Source: Fen-455 sp050012675 (lineage in GTDB: Bacteria; Actinomycetota; Acidimicrobiia; Acidimicrobiales; Bog-793). From it: a stretch of DNA of 64,000 bases. The notes beneath the pieces are model-generated. The model saw only the letters and a program-made list of their open reading frames with translations. It did not search any database and was not told the origin of the DNA. Positions 16,832 through 25,907 of this stretch are shown piece by piece. The position numbers and the translations under genes are program-made. Every line of letters starts with the position of its first letter. The stretch's first letter is position 1. The stretch is from positions 1 to 64,000 of the forward strand of contig JBEKGS010000005.1 of assembly GCA_050012675.1 (NCBI GenBank). Direction: 5' to 3'.

Positions 16832-19072
16832 ATGGGCTCCAAAGGCGCAGCGCTCCCGAGATCAGTTCCGAGTGACTTCGGTTGGCTCCTCCATGGCAGG
16901 CCCGTCCAGGTGCTGGAGGACAAGTCGTTCCATCTCGCCGCCGGCTCCGGCAGTTCCTTCCTCCGGCCCTACTGCCTGGACGTGGCGACGCTTCAGTCGT
17001 GCCTGCAGTGCGGTGCATGCACTGCAACATGCGACCTTGCCGGTGAGGAGGGCCTCTTCCCCCGCCGTCAGGTGACCTTCGTCAGTCTGGGCCTTAAGGA
17101 CCGCCTCGCAGCCGACCAGGAGATCTGGCACTGCTACGGCTGCACGGAGTGCTCGTCCCAGTGCCCGTCCGGCGCCAAGCCGGCCAGCATCATGAGCGCG
17201 CTCAGGCAGTTCGCCACGGACCGGTTCGCCTATCCGCGCATTCTGGCCCGCGCCGTGAACAGCCAGCGTTGGTTCTGGCTGGTCTACGTCGCAGTAGCCG
17301 CTTTCCTGGTTGCGATGGTCGCCGTCACAGGCACGTTCAGTCCCGGACCGGGTCCCCTCCACTACGCGGGCATGTTGCCGGACTCAGCTGTGATCCCGGT
17401 GTTCTCGCTTCTCACACTCCTGCCGCTCGTCGCGATAGCCGTAGGGGCGTCACGGGCGTGGCGCGCCTGGTACGACGGTTCACTATGGGCAACCAGGCCG
17501 CGGATGTTCTGGCTCTCTGTCAGGAGGGCGGTGGCCGAGATCCTCGCCCACAGGAAGTTCTCCACCTGCAAGGAGCGGCGACTCAGGCCGTGGGCCCACA
17601 GGGCGGTGCTGTTTTCCTTCCTCGGGCTGGCGGTCATATCCGGCGTCATAGCCCTGTTGCTGGCGGCGGGTCGGTCTTACCCGTTGTCGATGGGCAACCC
17701 CCTCAAGGTGCTGAGCAATATCTTTGCCGCCTTGCTGATAGGCGGCACCGGTTACTTCCTGGTAGCGCGCGTCGTGGATGCCGCGCGTGGCAACCGCAGC
17801 ACCTTGTTCGACTGGGTCTTCCTCGTGAACGTTCTTCTCGCGGGGGTCACCGGCGTGGCCACCGAGGCACTGCGCGTGGCGGACGTCAGAGCCTTCGCTT
17901 ACCCCGTGTACTTCGTCCATCTCGTCGTCGTGTTGACATTGGCCTTGACGCTTCCCTACACGAAGCTCGCCCACGCCGTTTACCGTGTGCTGGCGGTCTC
18001 CGGGAGGGAGTACCAGGCGCTCGCGGCCGCCGGGGCTGGCTTCGACGGCCACGTGGCCGCCCGCCCGCCGGACAAGGGTGATGCTGGACGCCCGACGCTG
18101 GCCGAGTGGCAGGGCCGCAGCGACCTTCGCCTTGTCGAAGAACGACCGATCACAGCAGAGGACTTCCTCGAGATGAGTCACGCGGACCTTATCGCCTGCA
18201 GCGACGAGGAGATCACCGCGGCCTACTACGCGTTGCGGGACGAGGCCGAGCCGCGGGGGGAAGGGAGTTACTACCCGAACCTGAAGCGTCTCGCGGGGAG
18301 CGCCTTCGAACGCGAGAAGGACCGACGCGAAATAAAGGCTCTCATGGCAGAGCCGGGCAAGACCGAATGGCAGCTTTGGTACGAGAAGGCGGTCGAGCAG
18401 CCCTGCACGTGGTGGCTCGAGAACGACATGGTTGCCCGTCATGCCCTCACCACTTGCCTGTCATGCGGCATGTGCACATCGGTGTGCCCGGCGGCCGAGC
18501 ACTTCGAGGAGTACGACCCGCGCTGCATAGTGGACGTGGCGCTGTCGGGCGACGAGGACCGCATTGTCGAGATGCTCAAGTCCGACATCATCTGGTACTG
18601 CGCGCAGTGCGGCTCTTGCAACTCGCGGTGCCCCGAGGAGAACGACATCATGGGCCTCATCGGCTCGCTGCGCACTCTGGCCCAGCTGAAGGGCTACCAC
18701 CTCGAGTCCGTGCGGGGACGCCAGCAGTACGCCGGTCGCCACCTGTGGGCCGCAAACCTGTGGAACAGGGCCTTCAGCCTCTATTTCCGCAATGCCGATC
18801 CGGCAGAGCACCCGGATTTCGGGCCACGTTTCGCCAGATGGCAGGCCGAGCTTGAAGAACAGTTCATGCGCGTGGGGGGACAGCCCGACATGGACGGGAC
18901 TTTTGCCGGCCGCAAGGTGACACCAGAGACGCTGGCCGAGCTGAGGAGATGCATCCGCGCGGGCGGCGCCCTAGTTCTGTGGAACAGGATCGAAGAACAC
19001 GCTGCGGCTGACGCAACAAGGCGCGGTCTCGATCTCGACCAGTACTACGACAAGGTGAGGTCGGAAGGATGA
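16832..19072 (+). CDS. HdrC-membrane-HdrC fusion protein (QmoC-like plus second ferredoxin module)
   Basis: 746 aa iron-sulfur membrane protein. N-terminal module: two [4Fe-4S] sets, C57-C60-C63-C67 and C101-C104-C107-C111. Middle (~145-375): about six spans of the NarI/HdrE-like cytochrome b type, with His residues (H256, H363, H381) that could bind haem. C-terminal module: C542-C545-C548-C552 and C590-C593-C596-C600, again HdrC-like. QmoC has only the first ferredoxin plus membrane part, so the C-terminal HdrC is an added unit, giving four predicted clusters in one chain. It probably links a cytoplasmic HdrAB-type disulfide/thiol site to the quinone pool. Its stop overlaps the next start (ATGA). 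No Shine-Dalgarno is obvious; ATG 16832 follows a -10 closely. Confidence 0.82.
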   Translation: MGSKGAALPRSVPSDFGWLLHGRPVQVLEDKSFHLAAGSGSSFLRPYCLDVATLQSCLQCGACTATCDLAGEEGLFPRRQVTFVSLGLKDRLAADQEIWHCYGCTECSSQCPSGAKPASIMSALRQFATDRFAYPRILARAVNSQRWFWLVYVAVAAFLVAMVAVTGTFSPGPGPLHYAGMLPDSAVIPVFSLLTLLPLVAIAVGASRAWRAWYDGSLWATRPRMFWLSVRRAVAEILAHRKFSTCKERRLRPWAHRAVLFSFLGLAVISGVIALLLAAGRSYPLSMGNPLKVLSNIFAALLIGGTGYFLVARVVDAARGNRSTLFDWVFLVNVLLAGVTGVATEALRVADVRAFAYPVYFVHLVVVLTLALTLPYTKLAHAVYRVLAVSGREYQALAAAGAGFDGHVAARPPDKGDAGRPTLAEWQGRSDLRLVEERPITAEDFLEMSHADLIACSDEEITAAYYALRDEAEPRGEGSYYPNLKRLAGSAFEREKDRREIKALMAEPGKTEWQLWYEKAVEQPCTWWLENDMVARHALTTCLSCGMCTSVCPAAEHFEEYDPRCIVDVALSGDEDRIVEMLKSDIIWYCAQCGSCNSRCPEENDIMGLIGSLRTLAQLKGYHLESVRGRQQYAGRHLWAANLWNRAFSLYFRNADPAEHPDFGPRFARWQAELEEQFMRVGGQPDMDGTFAGRKVTPETLAELRRCIRAGGALVLWNRIEEHAAADATRRGLDLDQYYDKVRSEG

Positions 19073-20202
19073 CCGCTTTGAGCTCAGCTGAAACCACGGT
19101 CACGACAGGGATGCTCGGGCCGGCCGTGATCCAAACGCACAAGGCCAACGTGGTCACTCACCGCGACTCCAAGCCCATCCCGGAAGACGGCTACTACCTG
19201 ACGACGAGCTGCGTGCTGGGCACCTTCGCTCCCTCCGTTGAGCCCCTCGTCGCGCGGATCTACGACCTGCTCGGGCGTCACTGGGCCATGGGAGGCACCG
19301 GGTCGGCTTCGCTGAACACTTGTTGTTCGGGCATAGTCACCCACGGCAACGTGTTCACGGTAGAGAGCTCGCTGCTCGTGGTGGCCCGGCTCTGGTCGGT
19401 GTGCGCCGAGGCGGGGCTCGACAACATCACAACCGCGTGCGTCACCTCGTTCGCCATCCACAACGAGATCCTCGAACTCATCCGCAAAGAGCCTGGCTTG
19501 GCCGAGAAGGTGGACAAGGCCCTCCAAGACGCCTGCGGACGCCGCCTTGTCATCCCGAAGCACATCGTGCACTGCAGCGACGTCGTCTACCGTTATCGGT
19601 CCGAGCTCTCCCGCCTTATGCGCTACCGGCTGGTCGACAAGTCCACCGGCCGACCGCTCAAAGTCGTGGACCACGTCGGCTGTCACTACAACAAGCTCTT
19701 TCCCTCCAAGTCCGTGGGCGGGACAGAGTACTGCGACGTTCTGACTGCCATGATCCGCGAATGGGGCGGCGACGAAGTCGACTACCCGGAACGCCGCCAC
19801 TGCTGCGGCATGGGGTTCCGTCAGTGCATGATCCGCCCGAACCGCAGCTTCACGGTCGCCTGTGCTCGCAAGAAGTTCGAGAGCATGGCACCGTTCACCC
19901 CCGACCTGATCATCACCAACTGCCCCGGCTGTGGCCTTATTCTCGATCGTGAGCAATGGGCTGTGAACGAGCTGACGGGGGCGGATTTCCAGATTCCCGT
20001 TCTCAACTACGCCCAGCTGGCGGGCTTGCTTCTCGGCTGGGATCCTTACGACGTGGTCGGGGTCCAGGCCCACACCGTGCCAGTGGAGCCCTTGTTGGAA
20101 CGAATCGGCATCCCCCAATCGCCTAGACCGGCTTATCTGCAAGACCAAGGCGAGGAGGCAACAGTCGTGAACCTGAGGCCAGCAAGGAGCGCGACAAGAT
20201 GA
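19069..20202 (+). CDS. hdrB: Heterodisulfide reductase subunit B-like protein (CCG domains)
   Basis: 377 aa. HdrB carries non-cubane [4Fe-4S] clusters at the heterodisulfide site, ligated by two cysteine-rich CCG motifs. The C-terminal motif is intact: C205, C245-C246 (RHCCGMGF), C285 and C288 (NCPGCGL). The N-terminal motif has C48, C85-C86 (NTCCSG) and C124, but the last Cys of CxxC is Ser127 (ACVTSF), so this site is probably altered or lost. Coupled on both sides by ATGA overlaps to the fusion protein and HdrA. Acts in the cytoplasm, likely on a sulfur-containing disulfide or persulfide; the true substrate is unknown. Confidence 0.85.
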   Translation: MTALSSAETTVTTGMLGPAVIQTHKANVVTHRDSKPIPEDGYYLTTSCVLGTFAPSVEPLVARIYDLLGRHWAMGGTGSASLNTCCSGIVTHGNVFTVESSLLVVARLWSVCAEAGLDNITTACVTSFAIHNEILELIRKEPGLAEKVDKALQDACGRRLVIPKHIVHCSDVVYRYRSELSRLMRYRLVDKSTGRPLKVVDHVGCHYNKLFPSKSVGGTEYCDVLTAMIREWGGDEVDYPERRHCCGMGFRQCMIRPNRSFTVACARKKFESMAPFTPDLIITNCPGCGLILDREQWAVNELTGADFQIPVLNYAQLAGLLLGWDPYDVVGVQAHTVPVEPLLERIGIPQSPRPAYLQDQGEEATVVNLRPARSATR

Positions 20203-21284
20203 ACAGCCCCGTACTGATCCTCGGCGGCGGGGTGACCGGCATGCACGTGGCCACGGCGCTCGGAGAACTCGGCTACTCGTCGATCCTCGTCGAAAAGACC
20301 TCGAAGCTCGGTGGCCGCGTGCGTCGCCTGTCGCGCACGTTCCCTTTCTTCGACGACGACGGATTCAACGACGGTCTCGAGTTCACCTCTCAGATAGAGG
20401 CCGAGATGCGCCTTCATTCGTGCGTGGACGTGCGCATGGAGACGACGCTTGTCAACCTCGAAGGCGACTTCCCCAGCTTCAGGGCGATCCTGAGTGACAA
20501 GACGACCGAGGCCGTGAGCGCTGTCGTCATCGCCACCGGTTTCGAGCCCTTCGATCCCTCGGACCTCGAGGAGTACGGGTACAGCCGTTACCCGAACGTC
20601 GTGACAGGACCGGAGCTGGAGTGGCTCCTCAATCCGCGAGGGCCGACCCATGGGGAGGTCAGGCGCCCTTCTGACGGAAAGACGGTCGAGCGGATGGCGA
20701 TCATCTTCTGTGTCGGATCGCGTAACCGGCGCATAGGGGCCCGGTTCTGCTCGCGTATCTGCTGCTCCTACAGCACAAAGCAGGCCCTCACGGTCGTCGA
20801 TCGCAATCCGGGCGCCGAAGTCACTTGTTTCTACATGGACGTGCGGACTTACGACCGCGGGTTTGAAGAGATGTACTCACTGGCCCAGGAGCGGGGGGTC
20901 CACTACGTCCGCGGCCGCGTCTCGGGCTGCAAGGAACTGCCCAACGGCGACATAATCGTCCGTGCCGAGAACACCCTCATCCAGAAGATCTTCTCGGACC
21001 GCTTCGACCTGGTCTCGTTGTCGACGGGCATGCGGCCCTGCCTCGACGTGGACTCGCTGACAGACGTGCTCCAGATCGGACGAGCCCCGGACGGCTTTTT
21101 TGCCAGCCGTGAGTGGTTCAGGTACCCGCACGACTCGACAAGGGAAGGGATTCTCGTGGCGGGATGCGCGGCGGGGGTCAAGCCCATCCGCAACTGCATC
21201 ATCGACGGCAGCGCGGCCGTCGCCCGCATCGCAGGCCTGCTGTACCGGGAAGAAGCGGTGGCGGCAACCTCGGGGACGAACTGA
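20199..21284 (+). CDS. hdrA: HdrA/QmoA-like FAD-iron-sulfur protein
   Basis: 361 aa. FAD-binding Rossmann motif LGGGVTGMHVATAL at residues 8-21 and the second GxGGR-like KLGGRVRRL. The HdrA signature is at 171-189: CVGSRNRR then FCSRICCSYSTKQA, with C171, C184, C188 and C189 as cluster ligands. It is short relative to canonical HdrA (no extra ferredoxin insert), closer in size to QmoA. In Hdr complexes the flavin of HdrA splits or relays electrons between HdrB/C and another donor. Coupled to hdrB by ATGA. Confidence 0.87.
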   Translation: MNSPVLILGGGVTGMHVATALGELGYSSILVEKTSKLGGRVRRLSRTFPFFDDDGFNDGLEFTSQIEAEMRLHSCVDVRMETTLVNLEGDFPSFRAILSDKTTEAVSAVVIATGFEPFDPSDLEEYGYSRYPNVVTGPELEWLLNPRGPTHGEVRRPSDGKTVERMAIIFCVGSRNRRIGARFCSRICCSYSTKQALTVVDRNPGAEVTCFYMDVRTYDRGFEEMYSLAQERGVHYVRGRVSGCKELPNGDIIVRAENTLIQKIFSDRFDLVSLSTGMRPCLDVDSLTDVLQIGRAPDGFFASREWFRYPHDSTREGILVAGCAAGVKPIRNCIIDGSAAVARIAGLLYREEAVAATSGTN

Positions 21285-21327
21285 CATGATGCGTGAAAGG
21301 GATCGCCCGGGCAGAAGGTAGGCGGCG

Positions 21328-22873
21328 ATGCGCTACGGCTTTGTGATCGACAACCGCAAGTGCATCGGGTGCCATGCCTGCTCATTGGCCTGCAAGGCCG
21401 AGAACGAGGTACCTCTCGGGGTCTTTCGGACATGGGTGCGATCTGTCGACATCGGGCAATTCCCGGACACCCGCCGACATTTTCAGGTGACGCGCTGCAA
21501 CCACTGCGACCACCCACCGTGTGTCGTCGTGTGTCCCGTGGCGGCGATGTACAAGCGCGGTGACGGCATAGTCGACTTCGACCCCTCGCTCTGCATTGGC
21601 TGCAAGGCGTGCATGCAGGCGTGTCCGTACGACGCCATCTACCTGGACCCCGAACGCGGGACAGCCGCCAAGTGCCACTTCTGCGCTCACCGAGTGGAGG
21701 CCGGCATGGAGCCGGCCTGCGTTGTCGCCTGCCCCGAACGCGCCATCATCGCCGGTGACCTCGACGACGAGGAAAGCGCGATCTCGAAGTTGATCGGCCA
21801 GCAAAAGGTCCGGGCGCGCAGGCCCGAGAAGTTGACGCGGCCGAAGCTCTTCTACGTTGGCGCCGAGGAGCTGGTGATAGTTCCGGGCAAGGCGCGCAAT
21901 GTGGGAACGTACCTGTTCGCCACTGTCAACAGCCGCGTGCGCCGAGAACCCGCGGCCGCAGGCGGTGTCATCGTGCCCGGGTGCTCGGTGCCCGCGGTCG
22001 TCTCCTACGACGTGGAACACGAGCGGCCCTGGGGCTGGCAGGTGCCGGCGTACTTCTGGACCAAGTCGGTCTCCACCGGTGTCCTCGCCCTGCCGTCGAT
22101 AGCTCTGGCCATCGAGGGTCTGTCGATCGGGACAAAGCTGGAGACGGCGCTCGGATTGGTCGGCGTAGTCTTCATGGCCCTGACCGCGGCCCTCCTCGTC
22201 TCGGACCTTTCCCGTCCGGAGCGGTTCCTCCGGGTCCTCACACGTCCCCAGCCGAGATCGTGGGTAGCGCGTGGCGCCTTTCTCCTTCTCGCGTACGGCG
22301 TTCTTTGCCTGTGCTTTCTCGCTTTCTCCTGGGCGGGTGCGGGCGGTTATGGGTGCGGGCGGTTATGCCGGAGCGCTCTTCTGGCCGACCGTTGTGACAG
22401 GCTTGTTGGCGGCCGTCTACACGGCGTTCTTGTTCCGCCAGTGCCGGGGACGGGACCTTTGGTGCAGCCCATTGCTTCCGGTCCACCTCGTGGCCCAATG
22501 GGTGCTGGCGAGCAGTGCAGTCCTGACCCTGTTCCCCGCGTCGCTCGGTGTCGCTCCGAGGCTACGCCGTGCTGCAGTGGTCGGTTTGGCGCTCGGCCTG
22601 CTCGTTCACGGATTGGCGGTGCTCGGCGAGCTCGCGATGCCTCATGCGACCGAGGCCGCTCGCAGGGCTTCGGACATCGCCACTCGCGGGTCGCTCCGGG
22701 TCTTGTTCTGGATGGGGGCGGTTGGCGCTGGTTGGCTACTGCCTGCTGTGCTGCTGGCCGCGGACAACAACTCGTACTTCGTATCTGGAATTGCGGGGGC
22801 AGCCTCTCTCGCGGGACTGGCCGTGTTCGACTGGTGCTTCGTGATGGCGGGCCAGGGCGTGGCCAACAGCTGA
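21328..22873 (+). pseudogene. Ferredoxin-NrfD fusion (PsrB/PsrC- or SoeB/SoeC-like), frameshifted by a 16-bp duplication
   Basis: Electron-transfer partner of the molybdoenzyme next door. Residues 1-140 hold four [4Fe-4S] sets: C12/15/18/22, C57/60/65/69, C89/92/95/99 and C116/119/131/135. After a linker, NrfD-type membrane spans begin at VPAYFWTKSVSTGVLALPSIAL. Near residue 340 the frame changes. The original frame continues as non-membrane, Arg/Gly-rich sequence to 22917, while the true continuation (YAGALFWPTVVTGLLAAVYT) is in another frame ending at 22873. Removing one copy of an exact 16-bp tandem repeat restores a single 509-residue product. Fusion of the two subunits in one chain is itself notable. 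As given, the gene is broken, unless the variant is reversible or a sequencing artefact. Confidence 0.85.
22335..22366 (+). repeat. Exact 16-bp tandem duplication causing a frameshift
   Basis: GGGTGCGGGCGGTTAT occurs at 22335-22350 and again at 22351-22366. Sixteen bases shift the frame by +1. Deleting one copy joins WAGAGGY directly to AGALFW in a continuous membrane protein. Confidence 0.95.
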
Positions 22874-22885
22874 AAGTGAGTCCAA

Positions 22886-25735
22886 GTGCAACAAGAGCGT
22901 CAGGTACCTGGGAGTGAGCTCGGTTCCTATCCGCCCGTGGACCGTTGGTCGGACTGGGTCGAGCACGACCCCAAGGCCTGGCCGAACAAGTCCGAGCGTC
23001 ACTACCGGCTGATCCCGACGATCTGCTTCAACTGCGAGGCGGCCTGCGGGCTGCTCGCCTACGTCGACAAACAGACGGGTGAGATCGCGAAAATCGAGGG
23101 TAACCCGGTGCACCCCGCCAGCCGCGGACGTTTGTGCGCCAAGGGCATGGCGATAATGAACCAGCTCAGGTCAGAGGACCGCGTGCTCTATCCGATGAAG
23201 CGGGGAGGCCCGCGGGGCTCCAACAGGTGGGAGCGCACCACCTGGGATGAAGTCCTGGACACCTTGGGAGCGCGGATTCGTCGAGCGATCCTGGAGGGGC
23301 GTGGCGAGGAGGTCATGTACCACGTGGGCCGCCCGGGCCACGACGGTTACATGGAACGCGTCCTGCAAGGTTGGGGTATTGACGGCCACAACTCGCACGT
23401 CAACATCTGTTCTGCCGCAGCCCGCCTGGGCTATTTCCTGTGGCAGGGTTCGGACCGGCCGTCCCCTGACTACGCGAACGCCCGCTGTATCCTGCTCATT
23501 TCGGCCCATCTCGAGGCCGGTCACTACTTCAACCCGCATGCGCAGCGGATCATCGAGGCCAAGATGGCCGGAGCCAGGCTCATCGTCGTGGACCCGAGGC
23601 TTTCCAACACGGCCTCGTGCGCCGACTCATGGCTCGCCCCGCATCCCGGAACCGAGGCCGCTGTTCTCCTGGCGATGGCCAAGGTGATCCTCGACTCCGG
23701 CCGCTTCGACGCCGCCTTCATGCGTCAGTGGGTCAACTGGGAGGACTACGAGGCGGACGGTTTCAAAGCCCGCGGCAGGACTTTCGAGGAGTTCATCAGC
23801 GCTCTCAAGAAGCACTACGCCCGTTACAGCACCGAATTCGCAGAACAGGAGAGCGGAGTGCCGGCCGAGACGATCACCAAGGCCGCCAACGACGTGGCAG
23901 ACGCAGGGAGCCGCTTCGCCTCGCACGTGTGGCGCGCGGCGGCCGCCGGCAACCTGGGAGGCTGGCAGTCGGCGCGGGCCCTTGTCCTTCTCCACGCCCT
24001 AACCGGGTCGCTCGGCACCCGCGGCGGTCTGTCACCCAACAGCTGGGACAAGTTCGTGCCCGAGCCCTTCAAGGTCCCGCCCGCTCAGGACCATTGGAAC
24101 GAGCTTCTCTACCCGCCTGAGTGGCCGCTCAGCCATCACGAGCTTTCCCAGCTGCTGCCACATTTCCTGAAAGAGGGGCGTGGCCGACTCGAGGTGTACT
24201 TCACACGGGTCTTCAATCCTGTCTGGACCTACCCTGACGGCTTTTCGTGGATGGAGGTGCTCAGCGACGAACACTTGGTCGGGCTGCACGTCGCCCTCAC
24301 GCCGGTCTGGAGCGAGACAGCCGCCCTTGCGGACTACGTGCTGCCGATGGGGCTTTCTTGCGAACGCCACGACATCCAGAGCCAGGAGACCCAGGCCGGC
24401 AGCTGGATCGGCTTTCGCCAGCCTGTGCTGAGGGTGTTCCGCGAGCTCGAACGGGGTGAGAAGGTCCGCTACACCCACGAGGCCAACCCGGGCGAGGTCT
24501 GGGAGGAGGACGAGTTCTGGACGAGCCTTTCCTGGCGCATCGACCCCGACGGCTCACTCGGAATCCGCCAGTGGTTCGAGTCGAAGACCAACCCGGGGAC
24601 GCCGGTCGGCGTTGACGAGTACTACGGGTACATCTTCGATCACTCGGTGCCTGGCCTTCCGGCCGCTGCGGCGAAAGAAGGCCTGACTCCCCTCCAGTAC
24701 ATGCGCAAGTACGGGGCTTTCGAGGTCGCCCGGGACGTGTACTCGCTGAACGAGACACCGCTCGCCGACGCGGGTGCCCTCGAGCAGGACGGAGACCTGC
24801 TCAGGCTCGACGGCCACGCTGTGGGAGTGCTCGCGGGCGGCCATGCCGTGGTCGGCTACGAGACGCCGTCGCGCAAGCTGGAGCTCTACTCGACCACGAT
24901 GCGCGACTGGAACTGGCCGGAGTTCGCGCTACCCGAGTACATAAAGAGCCACGTCGGGCCTCAGGCTCTGGCCGTCGCCGCCGGCTGGGCGGATCCGGGC
25001 ACCGCCGACAACCCCGTTGTCGAGTGGCCCGCGCACGCACGCGGCGAGGTCCTGGCGCTCGTGCCCACCTACCGCTTGCCCACCCTCGTCCACTCACGTA
25101 ACAACAACGCCAAGTGGCTTTTCGAGATCTCCCACAAGAACCCCCTCCTCATGTCGAGCGCCGACGCCACCAGGTTGGAGATGGCGACCGGTGATCTCGT
25201 CAAGGTGCACACCGAGATCGGGTGGTTCGTCATATCGCTCTGGGTCACCGAGGGCCTCAAGCCCGGGGTTGTCGCCTGCTCACACCATCTGGGCCGGTGG
25301 CGCCGGGACCGCGATGAAGCGATCGAGCCTTGGGGCAGCTCGGTCGTAAGTGTCGAAGAGCGTGAGTCGGGCAAGTGGATGCTGCGGGTTGTCCAAGGCG
25401 CCCAGCCGTGGACCAGTGGCGACCCCGACTCACGAAGGATCTGGTGGTCCGACACCGGTGTGCACCAGAATCTCACCTTCCCGGTCCACCCCGACCCGGT
25501 GTCGGGCATGCAGTGCTGGCACCAGGTGGTGAAAGTCGAGAAAGCCGGCGAGAAGGACCGATACGGCGACGTCTTTGTGGACACGGTCCTGGCACATCTC
25601 GTCTACCTCAAGTGGAAAGCCCTCTGCCGTCCGGCTCCTGGCCCCGGAGACCTCCGTCGTCCGCTGTGGTTCGCTCGGACCGCACGGCCTCGGGCCGATG
25701 CCTATGTCATGAGATCCGAAGCCGGAACGGTTTAG
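22886..25735 (+). CDS. Molybdopterin (bis-MGD) oxidoreductase, cytoplasmic, SoeA/PsrA-like
   Basis: 949 aa catalytic subunit of the DMSO-reductase superfamily. The N-terminal [4Fe-4S] site is C47-C50-C54-C84 (ICFNCEAACG ... GRLCAKG). The probable molybdenum ligand is C175 in HVNICSAAARLGYF. The C-terminal molydop-binding domain starts near ALVPTYRLPTLVHS with LLMSSADATRLEMATGDLV. There is no Tat signal: the N-terminus is polar and acidic, so the enzyme should stay in the cytoplasm like sulfite dehydrogenase SoeA rather than periplasmic PsrA/PhsA. Substrate not certain; sulfite, thiosulfate or polysulfide fit the Hdr and CstR-like neighbours. GTG 22886 starts 12 bases after the ferredoxin-NrfD stop. 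Confidence 0.87.
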   Translation: MQQERQVPGSELGSYPPVDRWSDWVEHDPKAWPNKSERHYRLIPTICFNCEAACGLLAYVDKQTGEIAKIEGNPVHPASRGRLCAKGMAIMNQLRSEDRVLYPMKRGGPRGSNRWERTTWDEVLDTLGARIRRAILEGRGEEVMYHVGRPGHDGYMERVLQGWGIDGHNSHVNICSAAARLGYFLWQGSDRPSPDYANARCILLISAHLEAGHYFNPHAQRIIEAKMAGARLIVVDPRLSNTASCADSWLAPHPGTEAAVLLAMAKVILDSGRFDAAFMRQWVNWEDYEADGFKARGRTFEEFISALKKHYARYSTEFAEQESGVPAETITKAANDVADAGSRFASHVWRAAAAGNLGGWQSARALVLLHALTGSLGTRGGLSPNSWDKFVPEPFKVPPAQDHWNELLYPPEWPLSHHELSQLLPHFLKEGRGRLEVYFTRVFNPVWTYPDGFSWMEVLSDEHLVGLHVALTPVWSETAALADYVLPMGLSCERHDIQSQETQAGSWIGFRQPVLRVFRELERGEKVRYTHEANPGEVWEEDEFWTSLSWRIDPDGSLGIRQWFESKTNPGTPVGVDEYYGYIFDHSVPGLPAAAAKEGLTPLQYMRKYGAFEVARDVYSLNETPLADAGALEQDGDLLRLDGHAVGVLAGGHAVVGYETPSRKLELYSTTMRDWNWPEFALPEYIKSHVGPQALAVAAGWADPGTADNPVVEWPAHARGEVLALVPTYRLPTLVHSRNNNAKWLFEISHKNPLLMSSADATRLEMATGDLVKVHTEIGWFVISLWVTEGLKPGVVACSHHLGRWRRDRDEAIEPWGSSVVSVEERESGKWMLRVVQGAQPWTSGDPDSRRIWWSDTGVHQNLTFPVHPDPVSGMQCWHQVVKVEKAGEKDRYGDVFVDTVLAHLVYLKWKALCRPAPGPGDLRRPLWFARTARPRADAYVMRSEAGTV

Positions 25736-25843
25736 AGCCGGCGGTGTGGTGCTCCGCACGGCCCGATCCGAGGACCTCGAAGCGGTCCGGTCGGTATCGT
25801 TCGGTCAAGGCGAAGCGGGCGGGCAGACGCCGCGCTCTTAGGA

Positions 25844-25859
25844 ATACCCTAGGGGGTAG
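25844..25859. promoter_or_regulatory. Operator ATAC-N8-GTAG before thioredoxin gene (site 3)
   Basis: ATACCCTAGGGGGTAG keeps the ATAC-N8-GTA arms of sites 1 and 2 and has a CCCTAGGG core typical of CsoR/CstR operators. A GATACT hexamer at ~25868 could be the -10, so the site would cover the -35 region of the thioredoxin promoter. Confidence 0.65.
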
Positions 25860-25907
25860 GGTTGTTCGATACTGGGTCGAGATCGTCGACCTAGGAGAGG
25901 ACGCGGC

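Noticed and set aside
25746..25841. 31-codon frame before thioredoxin reading like a GNAT N-terminus (LRTARSEDLEAVRS)
   Set aside because: Stops before any motif of the fold and abuts the operator; resemblance rests on ~10 residues.
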